Origin: Humulus lupulus | Taxonomy: Eukaryota > Streptophyta > Magnoliopsida > Rosales > Cannabaceae | Assembly: GCF_963169125.1 (NCBI RefSeq) | Contig: NC_084796.1 | Span: forward strand, 217,644,448-217,708,447 | Length of the DNA stretch: 64,000 nt | Direction: 5' to 3' | In this document: positions 45,578-56,174 of the stretch, in pieces | Layout of the letters: each line of letters opens with the position of its first letter | How positions within the stretch are numbered: the stretch's first letter is position 1 | Program-made: the position numbers and the translations under genes | Notes under the pieces: model-generated | What the model saw: the letters and a program-made list of their open reading frames with translations, nothing else | The model's database searches: none | What the model was told of the DNA's origin: nothing

Positions 45578-46412
45578 AATTATAAACTTTTCACTAAAAT
45601 AGGAGTACATAATTCCCAAGATTATATCATAGTCCTAATTGGGTACAAGAGCACTCGTAGTAGCCCCTTAATAATTTTCTTCTCTACATTTATCCTTTAA
45701 ACATTTTATTTATTTTTTATTCAATTTTATTTCTTTCTCTCTAAAAAGTCATTAGTTTTTTATTTATTTTTATTTATTTTTATTTTTTAAAGATATAATA
45801 TTTAAATGATGTAAAGAAAAAATAATAATTATATAAACTATTTTGTGGTACTTATTCAGAGTCTCTAAATTATTTTGTCTAAATTTTAATTAAAAAATAA
45901 ATATTGAATTATGTAGTAGTAGAACTACAACTTGTCTAGGTAGTCAATAGCTCCTTAAAATACATTTTTTTTATAGGTTAATAATAGAGTACTCCATCTT
46001 CATGAAAAAAAAATTAAATATAGAAAAATTGGCAGTTAAAGTCCCTCTTTTTTTCCAAATTGTAGCATTAAAGTCATGTTGTATGTGCCGATTAAAAAAA
46101 AAAGCACATGAGCAAAATATATATATATATAAAATAGATATTATAAATTTATTAATGACAACTAGCTGTAATATAAATTTAAAGCAACATATATAAACGT
46201 GGCATATTTATACTTTTTTATTACAATAATTCTAGTAATATGTTCTTTAGCAAAAAAAAAAAATTCTAGTAATTTGTAACATTATTTATTAAATTCAACT
46301 TATATAAAACATATATTATAAATTTAATGACAACAATGACTGTATATTTAATTACAAACAAAATTTAGGGCATGTAAGAGTTGTGGCAATTTATAATAGC
46401 CAAAAAATATTA
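45578..46412. other. AT-rich non-coding stretch
   Basis: Poly-A/T-rich, no gene seen. A fragment at about 46030-46080 resembles one arm of the MITE at 26763-26986. The last nine bases (46404-46412) are the left target duplication of the Mutator-like element. Confidence 0.6.
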
Positions 46413-49041
46413 GGGGTCATTGCTGCATAAATACTTATTGTTTCACATTTGTTATAGTTAAATACCTAATTTTTTGTTTTAAAATACACAATGTTCAATA
46501 CATGTTAAAGATAGATACATTTTCTTTTTTCCTTGTGGCAAAAATACCTAAAGTTGCTAAAACATTGCTTTTGTAAGTACTTCATTTGTTAGAGTTGTTG
46601 AATACATTGACTAAGCAGATAATTGCCACTCTGTAATCGGTCCATTTCATAATTTCTTTCAAAAAATTATTTTAAATTTGAAAAATGATTAAAAAAGATA
46701 TTTTAAATTATTGATGCGAGCCCTAAAAACATCTTCTAGACTTTTTAGGACATTTTTTAGGGCACTCACCTAGATGCGAGCCGTAAAATCATCTCCTAGA
46801 TTTTTTAACACTCAGTGAGAGTCCTTAAAAAATATCTTTTAGGACACATAGTGCAAGCCCTAATTACTGATGTTGGTCCGAAAAGACTATGAGGAAATTT
46901 GAGTCAGTGGAGACTATTAAGGGCACAATTTGAGTGCCCTAAAAGAGTATTGATGGCACTCAAAGTGGGCCCTAAAAAATAATAATAAATAAATAAATTA
47001 AAGCTTTATTAATAAATAAATTAAAAAAAAAAAAACCCTATTCTCCCACTCAGCCTCCGATCTTTCTTTCTCTTTCTTTTCTTCTCTTTTTCCTCATATT
47101 TCTCTCAGATCTCTTTCTCCCACTTGACCTCTCTCTCTCTCGCCTGCGTTTTTGCGGAGCCCGACCGCTGCCTTCCTCGCCACCACCTGCTACACGCGCT
47201 GACCAGGGAGCTTCAGAGGTTGTTGAAGCTTTGACCGACGCGAGCCCAAGCCCTCACGTGCCACCTAAGGCGGACACCAAAGCCTTCAATGTTCCTGGGA
47301 TTTTGGGTTCTCCAAAAATTTCCGACGAGATTCTGAACACCTTGGATCGTTGTGAGCCGAGCCACCACCACCATCGTACTCAACACTTTCATCCGAGCAA
47401 AACCCAACCAAGGATTGGGTTGGAAGTCGCTAGATTTCATTTTTGGTGTTCGTTGGAATCTATGGAGCCAGATTTTTTTAGCTCCAATCCGGCCACCACG
47501 TTCCGTTCCAGAAAGAACCACCACCACAACGACGTTCCCCGAGCTTGAGGCTTCGAAAGCCAGTCATTGTTTTCTCGAACCACTGTCGTAGGGTGGTGGA
47601 TCCACCGTTGTCGCGGGAGCTCTGGTGGGAGTCTCGGCCAGCATCCACTTTTGGGTGTTCCGAGGTTTGTCTCGAGCTTCAAACGTCATCCTTAACCTTG
47701 TTTCACTATCCCGAGCATTTATTATAATGTCTAACCTCAATTTTAATTGTTTTGGGTTATAGAAATTAATTGCGAATTAAGAAATAAAATGCAGTTATGA
47801 GTGAATTATCATACTGTGATTTTACTGGACTACTCTGGGATTGTTTATGTAATATGTTTGTAGGTTTTTAAAATTTGAAGATGTCCAATTTACAATCGTT
47901 ATGTTGCTTGACTATCTAGAAATTTTCTGACTCATGTTGAGTTATCTTTATAAAACCACATGTTATTCTAGGATCGATTAGACTAACGATTTATAAGGAT
48001 TGGAGAATTATGCTTTCTAGTTTCTATTATATTTCATTTAATAAAAATAGTTTATAGGTTTTGGAGATAAACATAATATAACTTGTTTGTGGTATATATG
48101 GACTCTGTTACTTCATGTTGTTGTTTGTCTATTACTGTGATACTATAGTATTAATATCGTCCATGTTCTTACTAATCTAATTTGTCAAGTTTTGAATGTA
48201 TGTTGTGTCTTGTGGTTTGTCATGAACTTTGATTGGTATTAAACTTTGGACTTTTCCTTGTTGTGTCTCATAGGTCAGGAGCAGATTGGAAGCAGGCCAA
48301 GAGCATACTGTTTCTTATATTTTTTTCCAAGTAATTTGAGATTAATATTATTATAATTTTGGAAATACTAATTAGTTATATACAATTTCAGTTGTAATTA
48401 GTAAATTATAATTCCTGTCATCTAATAGTTTTCATATATATATATATATAAATGTTTCATTATTATTCATATTTGTTTTATAGATTTGTCACTATCTTAT
48501 TGAATATATAAATTTTGTTATTTCAATACTTTTCAGATTTTTATATAAATGTTTCATTTAAATTATATTTTTTAATTCAAAATAAATATAAATTAATTAT
48601 TTTAAAAAATTAAAAAAATAAGTTTTTCGGCACTTATAAAGCTTCCTAAAAAGTTATCATTAGAATGTGTGTACTAATAGAATTGGACTCTTGCATGTTT
48701 ATAACTTTTAAGAGCACTCATTGCGTATCCCAAAAATATATTTTTAAGCTCTCAAATCAAGGGCTCGCAGGAGATGCGCCCTAAATTTTTTTTTTAGGGC
48801 TCGTCTTTTTCGTAGTAGTGATATATATATCTAGTGAGTCTGCACTTAACAACTGCAACAGAGAAGCTACTGACAAAAGCAATGTTTTAGCAACTTTGAG
48901 TATTTTTGCCGCAAACAAAAAAGACTAGGTATTTATCTTTAACATATATTGAATATTGGATATTTTTGCCGTAAAAATAAAATATTAGGTATTTAACTGT
49001 AATAGGTGTGAAATATTGGGTATTTATGTCGCAAATATTCC
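46413..49041. mobile_element. Mutator-like element with long terminal inverted repeats, non-autonomous
   Basis: The left arm (46413 to about 46607) is mirrored by the right arm (about 48838-49041): both contain CATAAATAC, TAGTTAAATACCTAAT or a close form, ATATGTTAAAGATA or a close form, and AAAGTTGCTAAAACATTGCT. Flanks AAAATATTA (46404-46412) and TAAATATTA (49042-49050) match at 8 of 9 positions, the Mutator-type duplication length. No transposase frame. The interior holds a CACTA-type right terminus at 48820 and a C/T-rich gene-like stretch at 47040-47710. Confidence 0.82.
46710..48820. mobile_element. CACTA-type remnant nested in the Mutator-like element
   Basis: The right end, TCTTTTTCGTAGTAGTG at 48804-48820, is a CACTA-type terminus (CACTACTACGAAAAAGA on the minus strand). 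GAGCCCTAAAAA-type subterminal repeats occur at both sides: 46714-46980 on the left (GCGAGCCCTAAAAAC, GGGCCCTAAAAAAT) and 48750-48805 on the right. The left terminus itself is missing. CT-rich DNA at 47040-47130 followed by a GC-rich block to 47710 might be a captured host gene start, but I recognise no protein in it. Confidence 0.55.
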
Positions 49042-49050
49042 TAAATATTA

Positions 49051-49748
49051 TAAAAAAAACGTCCTGAGCACTCACAATGGATAAAGTAAACTAGCTAAAT
49101 TTCTAAAATATAGAGAAGAATGACAAAAATGAGCTTCCAATGGGTGAGCTAAATTTGAGCTATTTTACACATTTTTTACCTTAATGAATAGTATTACTCC
49201 ACATGTAAAGACAACTATTCATTGAGTTAAATTATTTTATTATTTTTTCTTTCTCTCTCTTCCTATATTAATTATATTATATTTTATTTAATTTTATTTC
49301 TTTCTCTTTCTTTTTTAGTATTTTAAGGAATAAGAAATAATTTATTGAATAATTTTTTTTAAACTAAATAATTTAGTTATTGATTTAGAAAAAAAGTTCT
49401 TTATTATTTTTCAAAACATTAATACTTACAATTTAAATATTTACATGAGATATAAGATCCAGTTTAGCAACTATTATAAAGGGAAAAAAATCCAAAAAAA
49501 AATATTTATATTAAACAATGTGAAAGTTGATACAATAGAAGATTTGGATATTTAAAAAATAATTATTTTCCTTTTAAATAAATTAGAGTTTAATTTTTTT
49601 TGTAATTAATTAAAATGAATTAATATCAATCTCAATCACAATATATTTGTATGTTACGTGTATTGAATAAAAAAATAATACGTGAAAATAAATGTATTAA
49701 TCAATTTTCAAATATATATTTATATATATACATATTGAATATATGTTT
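49051..49748. other. AT-rich non-coding stretch
   Basis: No gene seen. The GAGCACTCACAATGG at about 49063 resembles a MITE end but no partner was found. Confidence 0.55.
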
Positions 49749-49757
49749 ATATAAATA

Positions 49758-50296
49758 GGCTATTTATGATTTTTACCCCCGAACTATTACCACTACCGTA
49801 TCGTGCCCCCTAATTTTTTCAGGCCGTTAAAAATTCCCTCCGAAATATTCACAGTAATGTAAAGAAGGACTTCCGTTAACTTTCAACATATGTGGCTAAC
49901 AGAATGCTGACATGACTCTTTACATGCTGATGTGTCTTGGCCATGTCAGCGCCATGTGTGTAATTTTATTGTTTTTAAATATGGTTTTTATTTTTTTTAA
50001 TGTATAAAAAATGGTTTAATTTATTAATTCTATTTTTTAGTGTTTAATTCATTAATTTTTAATATGATTATAGATTTTAAAATTTTTAAATTACACATAT
50101 GGCGCTGACATGGCTAAGACACATCAGCATATAAAGAGCCATGTCAGCCTTCTGTTAGCTACATGTGTTGAAAGTTAACGGAAGTCCTTCTTTACATTAC
50201 TGTGAATATTTCGGGGAGAATTTTTAACGGCCTGAAAAAATTAGGGGGCACGATACGGTAGTGGTAATAGTTCGGGGGTAAAAATCCTAAATAGCC
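49758..50296. mobile_element. Mutator-type foldback MITE (539 bp) with exact 9 bp duplication
   Basis: Terminal inverted repeats of about 210 bp start GGCTATTTATGATTTTTACC on the left and GGCTATTTAGGATTTTTACC on the right arm's reverse complement. They match closely inward through CCCCCGAACTATTACCACTA and CTTCCGTTAACTTTCAACA. Exact 9 bp flanks ATATAAATA (49749-49757 and 50297-50305). The centre is an AT-rich spacer of about 110 bp; no coding. Confidence 0.93.
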
Positions 50297-50383
50297 ATAT
50301 AAATATTAAAGAGAGGGGCATGGCAACACGGGCAGTGGACGCTGAAGGCACCACTGATTTTAAGCAAACACATATATAATTAT

Positions 50384-50804
50384 AGGACAATTCTTCTATA
50401 GGGGCTTCACTTTAAGACTTACCGGTAGGGCTCTCAGTGTTTTTTGACCCGTGAACAGTTTTCAGCGCGACTTTTTTTTTATGACCGTGTATATTGTAGC
50501 TATTTAGAGCATCCTGCAAATTTTCAGAAAATTCCGAATAATTTACAGTACCGAAAACTAGGTTCAAACATGTTGTTTTCCACACGCATAAAAAAAATTA
50601 GTCACGCGTGCAACAACATGTTTGAATCTAGTTTTCGGTACTGTAAACTATTCTGAATTTTCTGAAAATTTGCAGGATGCTCTAAATAGCTACAATATAC
50701 ACGGCCATAAAAAAAAATCGCGCCGAAAACTGTTTACGGGTTGTAAACACTGAGAGCCCTACCGGTAGAGCTTAAAGTGAATCTCGTATAAAAAGAATTC
50801 TCCT
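50384..50804. mobile_element. foldback MITE (421 bp) with 8 bp duplication
   Basis: Nearly the whole element is an inverted repeat: the left arm runs from AGGACAATTCTTCTATA to about 50590 and the right arm from about 50600 to 50804. Both arms contain GGTAGGGCTCTCAGTG or a close form, ATTGTAGCTATTTAGAGCAT and TTTTCGGTACTGTAAA or a close form. Flanks ATAATTAT (50376-50383 and 50805-50812) are identical but self-complementary and AT-rich. Confidence 0.9.
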
Positions 50805-50954
50805 ATAATTATATACATTTATATTAAGCGTGGAGAAATCGTGGGACCGTCCTTATATTGCGTGTATATCATATATATAGTATGCACAATAACATGCATA
50901 GATACACACAACATTGGTACTAATTAATTTTTTTTCTTTTCTTTAGAAATTTCA

Positions 50955-51376
50955 ACGGCTTCTCAAGATAAACAACTTCACTTTCTCATGTTTCGTGTTC
51001 TGGCACAAGGTCACATGATTCCAATGATAGAATGCTGGCAAAACGTGGTGCCTAGATCACCATAATAACCACACCAGATAATGCAGCCTCTTTCGAAAGA
51101 ATTCTTGCTCATGCCATAGAAACTAGGCTTAGCATCGATGTAATCGAATTGAGTTTTCCTTCAGCAGAAGCAGGCTTACCTGAAGGGTATGACAATTTGG
51201 ACAAGCTGCCGTCTCTAGATTGGGCATTAAAACTCTTCTTCGCAACCTTTATGATGCAACAGCCGGCAGATAAAATATTTGAAGAGCTTAAGCCGAGGCC
51301 AAATTGCATAATAGTTGACATGTATTTTCCTTGGACAATCAACATAGCTCGAAAGTTCAACATCCCATGGATATCA
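50955..51376 (+). pseudogene. UDP-glycosyltransferase N-terminal fragment (UGT73-like)
   Basis: The plus strand reads ASQDKQLHFLMFRVLAQGHM and IPMI, then after a small deletion LAKRGA, ITIITTPDNAASFERILAHA, then LPEGYDNLDKLPSLDWALKL and ELKPRPNCIIVDMYFPWTIN IARKFNIPW. This is the N-terminal acceptor-binding domain of plant family-1 glycosyltransferases, closest in wording to the UGT73 group; the catalytic His lies in AQGHM. The expected start codon is ACG at 50955-50957 in place of ATG. A frame loss near 51030 and an in-frame stop add damage. It ends at the copia C LTR at 51377; the remaining two thirds of the gene are not in the window. Confidence 0.88.
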
Positions 51377-51801
51377 TGTTAAGAGTCAACACCGACTCTA
51401 GTTCTCTAGAGAATAACTTGTATAATCTAACAATGGGCCCAAGCCCATTAAGAATTTTCTAGTTTTAAAAACAAATGGATTAAGCTAGAATACTCTAGCT
51501 AATACAAGTCGGTTGTGGCAACTGACTTTGGAGTACTATAAATAGGGACCTTGGGTCCCTTGCAAGTGTGTCCAAGTTTGTAGCAAAGTGTGTTTCAAAG
51601 AGTGTCCCAAAAGTGTGAGTCTAAGTAAGTACTATATAAGTGTGTCTAAAAACAGTGTGAAGGGAGTTATTAAGTGAGTGCTAAAAAATAAAGTGTGTAA
51701 GTGTTAGAGTGTTTTGTGATAAAATATTGTATTCAAGTCTTGGTGAAATTACTTTTGTAATAACAAAGTAATTACGTTTTCACGTGTTGTCGTATTCAAC
51801 A
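51377..51801 (+). repeat. copia C 5' LTR
   Basis: 425 bp, TGTTAAGAG...TATTCAACA; contains TATAAATA at 51537-51544 as a likely promoter. No partner LTR in the window. Confidence 0.85.
51537..51544 (+). promoter_or_regulatory. TATA box in copia C LTR
   Basis: TATAAATA followed about 30 bp later by the likely transcription start region, in the middle of the LTR as expected. Confidence 0.7.
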
Positions 51802-51803
51802 AT

Positions 51804-51815
51804 TGGTATCAGAGC
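51804..51815 (+). other. copia C primer-binding site
   Basis: TGGTATCAGAGC, two bases after the LTR end; initiator-Met tRNA match. Confidence 0.95.
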
Positions 51816-52032
51816 TAAGGTTATGAGATCTTTTGAAATTCTGAGTATGCTTTGTGGTTCCAGCTTTGACTGAACTTCCACTTTAGAAAAGATTTCATGA
51901 GATTGTCATTGAGAGAGCTTTCTTAGAGTCGTTTGGTAAGTTTCTTTGAGAGTTCGTGTGTGGTTTAGTACTACAAAGTTTGTTGTCAAAATTAAGCTTG
52001 CTTTGACAAGATAGAATTTTTGCCAAGCCACA

Positions 52033-52834
52033 ATGGGTAGCCTTCAAGTGGTCAGTGGAATTAAGAAACTTAACTGTCAAAATTACAACACGTGGTCGTT
52101 GCATATGGAGGCATATCTCTAAGGCCAAGACTTGTGGGATATCGTTAAAGGCAACGAGGTCACACAACCAGAGGATGCAACTGCTCTAAAGAAATGGAAG
52201 ATTAAAGTTGGAAAAGCATTGTTTGCTATTCAGACCACAGTCGAAGATGAAATGTTGGAGCACATCAGGGAATCGAAGACACTAAAGGAAGCATGGGATA
52301 CTTTCGCATCATTATTCACGAAGAAGAATGGTGTGAGATTACAACTTCTAGAGAACAAGCTTCTCTTAATCACACAACGTGACATGAGGATCAACCTATA
52401 CTTTACCAAGATAAAATCTCTTTGTCGCAAAATCTCTGCATTAGACTCTACTGCTGGTATGTCAGACTCCAGATTTAGAAGAATTATTATTCATGGATTA
52501 AAAGCTGAATATAGAAGTTTTATTGCTACAATACAAGGTTGGCCAAGACAACCTTCTCTTACTGAATTAGAAAACCTGCTAGCTGGCCAAGAAGCGTTGG
52601 CTAAACAACTATCTGATGTCTCGATAAAGAGTGGTGAAGAAGCACTCTTTAGTAGTAATAAGAAAGGTTGACCCAAACCAAGTTCTAGCAGAGGTTCTAG
52701 AAGACATGATGACAAAGATGGTCATGATGGAAGCTCCCAAACAGGGGGAGCTCAAAAGAAAAACAACCGGGGTGGCCAATTTAAGAGTAACAATAGATAT
52801 GATGGTAAATGCTACAACTCTGGGAAGAAGGGCC
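52033..52834 (+). pseudogene. copia C gag, up to the zinc knuckle
   Basis: ATG at 52033 starts MGSLQVVSGIKKLNCQNYNT and WSLHMEAYL, then TAA at 52120. The same frame continues as DLWDIVKGNEV and the gag core (ALKKWKIKVGKALFAIQTTV, then HIRESKTLKEAWDTFASLF) of the UBN2-type copia gag. At 52669 TGA interrupts a basic Ser/Gly-rich linker, after which the frame reaches CYNSGKKG, the first half of a CCHC knuckle. The second half, HITKKC, lies at 54039 onward on the far side of a solo LTR. Confidence 0.88.
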
Positions 52835-54033
52835 TGTTAGGAAAATATTGTTTTGCCTCAATGGAAATGATTAAAATATTATAACTCTATGAAATAATAT
52901 TACAAGTAAATATAGATTGATTAAATAAGGTTACAACTCTATAACTGAAAATACAAATAAACTTAAGAAAGGAAGAAGATGATGATGAAGAAGAGAATAG
53001 TGAGAATACAACTCTAAGCAAAAGATTACAAGTAAAATAAAGTGTTTAGATCAAATGAAAAGATTACAACTCTTAAACAAAATATACAAGTAAATAGAAC
53101 AAGAGAATAAGAAGAAAAGCAATAGAATAAAAGAAGAACAGAAACACAATCAAACTCTCACTTACACAACCTAAGTGAAGAGGATTGGGGATCACCAACT
53201 TGAACAAGGTTTAAAACCTTTGTCCAAAAGCTTATTTCCCCCTAACTCAAGCACTAAGGGATCTCTCTCGGATATTGGAAAAGCTTTCTGGAATTATCAA
53301 GCCTCAAGGTGTTTCTAGCCAAGTGCTTTAGTGGATTGAAAAGTTGTGTCTTACAAGTGAGCTATAGGCTCCTATTTATAGAGTTTAGAGACACCCTTTG
53401 AATTTCAAATTCCACCAACCCCCATGGCTGTTACCAATGTTTAATTGGATTAATATGGAATTAACAAAGAGATTTGTGAGTTATTTGGGTTTTTTGAGCC
53501 GTTCAACAAATATTGAAAAAGCTGAAAATTTGGTTAGTTTTTGGCCTGTGGCTGCGGCCAGAGACATTAGTGGCCGTGGCCACTGGTCTCTGACCCACAG
53601 GCCGCAGCCACTGGTCTCTGACACACAGACCGTGGCCATTGAATGTTGGTGGCCGCGGCCACTGACCAATTTCAGCACAAAAAATTGTGTTGTTTTTCCA
53701 AACGGTTCCAAACCCTCCCAAATGATTTTGTAACTCCCAAAACACATTATTGGGGTTCAAATCATATCACTAACAGCCATATCTCATATGACTTTATGAA
53801 ATTCATCTCAATATTGTGTAACAACAATCTTACACAATAAAGGGTAATATTTGGAAGTTACAAATTTGTAACACCAAATATGTTACATTATTTGGATATA
53901 TCTCATATATCTAAATATTGTAACTCTCTATTATATGTTACAATATGTGACACACTTTGTCACATTTATTTAATCTAAAACATTATATTATCATGTAATA
54001 TAATTTTACATTATATTATAAAATAATATAACA
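52835..54033. mobile_element. solo LTR inside the copia C zinc knuckle
   Basis: 1,199 bp from TGTTAGGAAAATATTG to TAATATAACA, flanked by GGGCC (52830-52834) and TGGCC (54034-54038), 4/5 matching. Removing it restores the spacing of the CCHC motif. A GC-rich patch at 53545-53670 contains repeated GGCCGTGGCCACTGG-type units. No coding domain. Confidence 0.85.
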
Positions 54034-54038
54034 TGGCC

Positions 54039-54787
54039 ACATTACTAAAAAATGTTGGCCCAACAAGAAAACAGCAGAGGGCAATGCAATCACGTATAAC
54101 GCAGGACGAGCAAGCGATGAAGAATGGGATGTTGAAGCATCTTTCGCTGTGGAGGAAGGAGAATTAGCTCTGGCAGTTACTGTTCCTGGACCAATCAACT
54201 ACAATAATAATTGGATATTTGACTATGGCTGCTCAAATCATATGACAAGGGACAAAGAGAAGTTGCAAAGCATGACTGAGTACAAAGGTGGTCGTGTGGT
54301 AGTGACATCCAACAACTCAAGATTACCGATTGCCCATATCGGTAAAACAAAATTAGTGCCACGATTCAGTATAAAGGAAGTACCACTCCAGGATGTCTAC
54401 CATGTACCTGGAATGAAAAAAAACTTAGTGCCACGATTCAGTACAAAGGAAGTACCGCTCCAGGATGTCTACCATGTACCTGGAATGAAGAAAAACTTAC
54501 TGTCAGTGGCACAAATTACGACATCAGGACACCACGTTGTATTCGGCCCTCATGATGTCAAGATATATCAAGATCTTAAGATCTCTAGAACACGGATGAT
54601 GAAAGGGCGACATTTAGAGTCTATCTATCTAATGTCAGCAGAGTCGGCTTATGTAGACAAGACTCGAAAAAACAAAACAATAGATTTGTGGCATGCAAGG
54701 CTAGGACATGTCAGCTATCATAAACTCAAGGTGATGATGAAGAAATATATGTTGAAGGGTCTTCCTCAACTCAAAGTTAGAATATAG
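54039..54787 (+). pseudogene. copia C protease and pre-integrase region
   Basis: Starts with the second half of the zinc knuckle. The protease active-site block is NWIFDYGCSNHMTRDKEKL: the usual D-S-G is D-Y-G (54221-54229), which should abolish activity. Downstream come the conserved VPLQDVYHVPGMKKNL and LSVAQIT, duplicated in tandem (54353-54424 and 54425-54496), and the pre-integrase LWHARLGHVSYHKLKVM. TAG at 54785 ends the frame; the zinc-binding [11 protein letters not shown] continues just after. Confidence 0.88.
54353..54496 (+). repeat. 72 bp tandem duplication in the copia C protease
   Basis: Two adjacent 72 bp copies (54353-54424 and 54425-54496), each encoding 24 residues beginning LVPRFS and ending GMKKN, with a few substitutions. 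The length keeps the frame. Confidence 0.95.
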
Positions 54788-55567
54788 ATTGTATGTGTTG
54801 GCTGCCAATACGGTAAGGGACATCAATTACCGTATGAAGACTCAAAGTTCAAAGCCAAAGCTCCGTTGGAGCTAGTCCATTATGACGTATTTGGGCGAGT
54901 CAAGCAACCATCGATCAGTGACATGCGGTACATGGTTACATTCATTGATGACTTCTCATGGTACGTATGGGTGTTCTTTATAAAAGAAAAGTTTGAAACT
55001 TTTTCAAAATTTAAAGAATTCAAAGAAATAGTCGAAGGAGAAGCTGGCAAGAAAATTCAATGTCTACGAACAGACATTTGTGGTGAATACACATCAGATG
55101 AATTTTCTCAGTACCTACGAGAGTGCCGTATATGCCATCAATTCACATGTGCCATTACAGAACAGCATAATGGAGTAGCTGAGAAGAAGAATCGACACCT
55201 TGCAGAGACATGGCAAAGCATGCTACATGCGAAGAATGTTCTAGGAAGATTTTTGGCAGAAGGAATAAAGATAGCAGCTCATGTGATCAATAGACTTCCC
55301 CAAGCAAAGTTAGGGTTCGTTTCACCCTTTTAGAAACTGTGGGGTTGTAAGCCTGCAATTTGTCACTTTCGAATGTTTGGCTGTGTATGCTATGTGTCCG
55401 TGCCAAGTCATCTACGTAGACAATTTGACAAGAAGGAAATTCAGTTTATCTTTGTCGGATACGATAGCCAAAGGAAAGGGTGGAAGTGCTGCGACTCTAA
55501 AACTATAAAATGTTATACGTCAAGGAATGTGGTATTTGATGAAGCCTCATCATGGTGGTCACCATAA
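54788..55567 (+). pseudogene. copia C integrase
   Basis: Zinc-binding [14 protein letters not shown] directly after the stop at 54785. The first catalytic Asp is in [12 protein letters not shown], the second in [15 protein letters not shown], the Glu in [15 protein letters not shown], so the DDE residues are present although neighbours have changed (NG-V-A-EKKN for NG-V-A-ERKN). TAG at 55331 breaks the frame; the C-terminal block MFGCVCYVSVPSHLRRQFD and FVGYDSQRKGWKC follows at 55373-55567. Confidence 0.88.
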
Positions 55568-56145
55568 AAGGAAGAGTTGCCAAATTCTAAAGAAATAGAA
55601 GACAATTTGCAAAAGAAGATAGGGGAGCAAATTGTTGAGCTACATTTGAATCCTGAAATGGATGAAGAAAAACGAAGTGAGGAAGACAACGAAGAGGTAA
55701 CACAGAGTCTCTTGCAAACAGGAGTGCATTAAAGAGCGGCAGATGATGCAAGTGATATTCAACCTGAAGAAGTAAGCCCACAACCTCGGAGATCAACAAG
55801 AGCACGAAAGCTGAATCCTAAGTATGCCAATGTTGTTGTAGCCAAAGAAGAAAAGTTCAGAGAACCAGATACATATGAAGAAGCATCCCAGAATATCAAG
55901 TGGAAAGAAGCCATGAAAGAAGAGATAAGTGCTCTAGAGAAGAATCAAACTTGCGATCTGGTGCCAAAGCCAAAGGAAGTAAAACCCATTTCCTGCAAAT
56001 GGGTATACAAGGTAAAAACTCATCCTGATGGTTCAATTGAGAGATATAAAGCCCAGTTAGTAGCTCGAGGATTCTCTCAACAATATGGGCTAGACTATGA
56101 TGAAACATTTAGCCTAGTTGCCAAGATTACAACAGTACGAGTCAT
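55568..56145 (+). pseudogene. copia C reverse transcriptase, N-terminal fragment
   Basis: After a Glu/Asn-rich linker and a stop at about 55730, the RVT_2 start reads WKEAMKEEISALEKNQTCDL, VPKPKEVKPISCKWVYKVKT and YKAQLVARGFSQQYGLDYDE, then TFSLVAKITTVRVI. It is cut at 56145 before the YVDD block, by CACTACAACAAG. Confidence 0.9.
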
Positions 56146-56174
56146 CACTACAACAAGTTTGACTATATATTACA

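Larger units (their letters stand above)
51377..56145 (+). mobile_element. copia C: 5'-complete, 3'-truncated Ty1/copia element
   Basis: Plus-strand copia inserted in the glycosyltransferase fragment. 5' LTR 51377-51801 (TGTTAAGAGTC...CAACA), primer site two bases downstream, then gag, zinc knuckle, protease, integrase and the start of RT. RT stops at 56145, where a CACTA-type terminus begins, so the rest of RT, RNase H and the 3' LTR are absent. A solo LTR (52835-54033) splits the gag zinc knuckle. Multiple stops (52120, 52669, 54785, 55331). Confidence 0.92.

Noticed and set aside
47213..47727. Frames in the Mutator-like element interior (His- and Pro-rich)
   Set aside because: They overlap on both strands, have no recognisable domain, and the region may be captured leader or exon DNA; no gene call made.
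49063..49500. MITE beginning GAGCACTCACAATGG
   Set aside because: No inverted partner or duplication was found within the next 700 bases; left as AT-rich DNA.
53398..53840. Overlapping frames around repeated GGCC-rich units
   Set aside because: They fall within a solo LTR (52835-54033) and derive from a short internal repeat.
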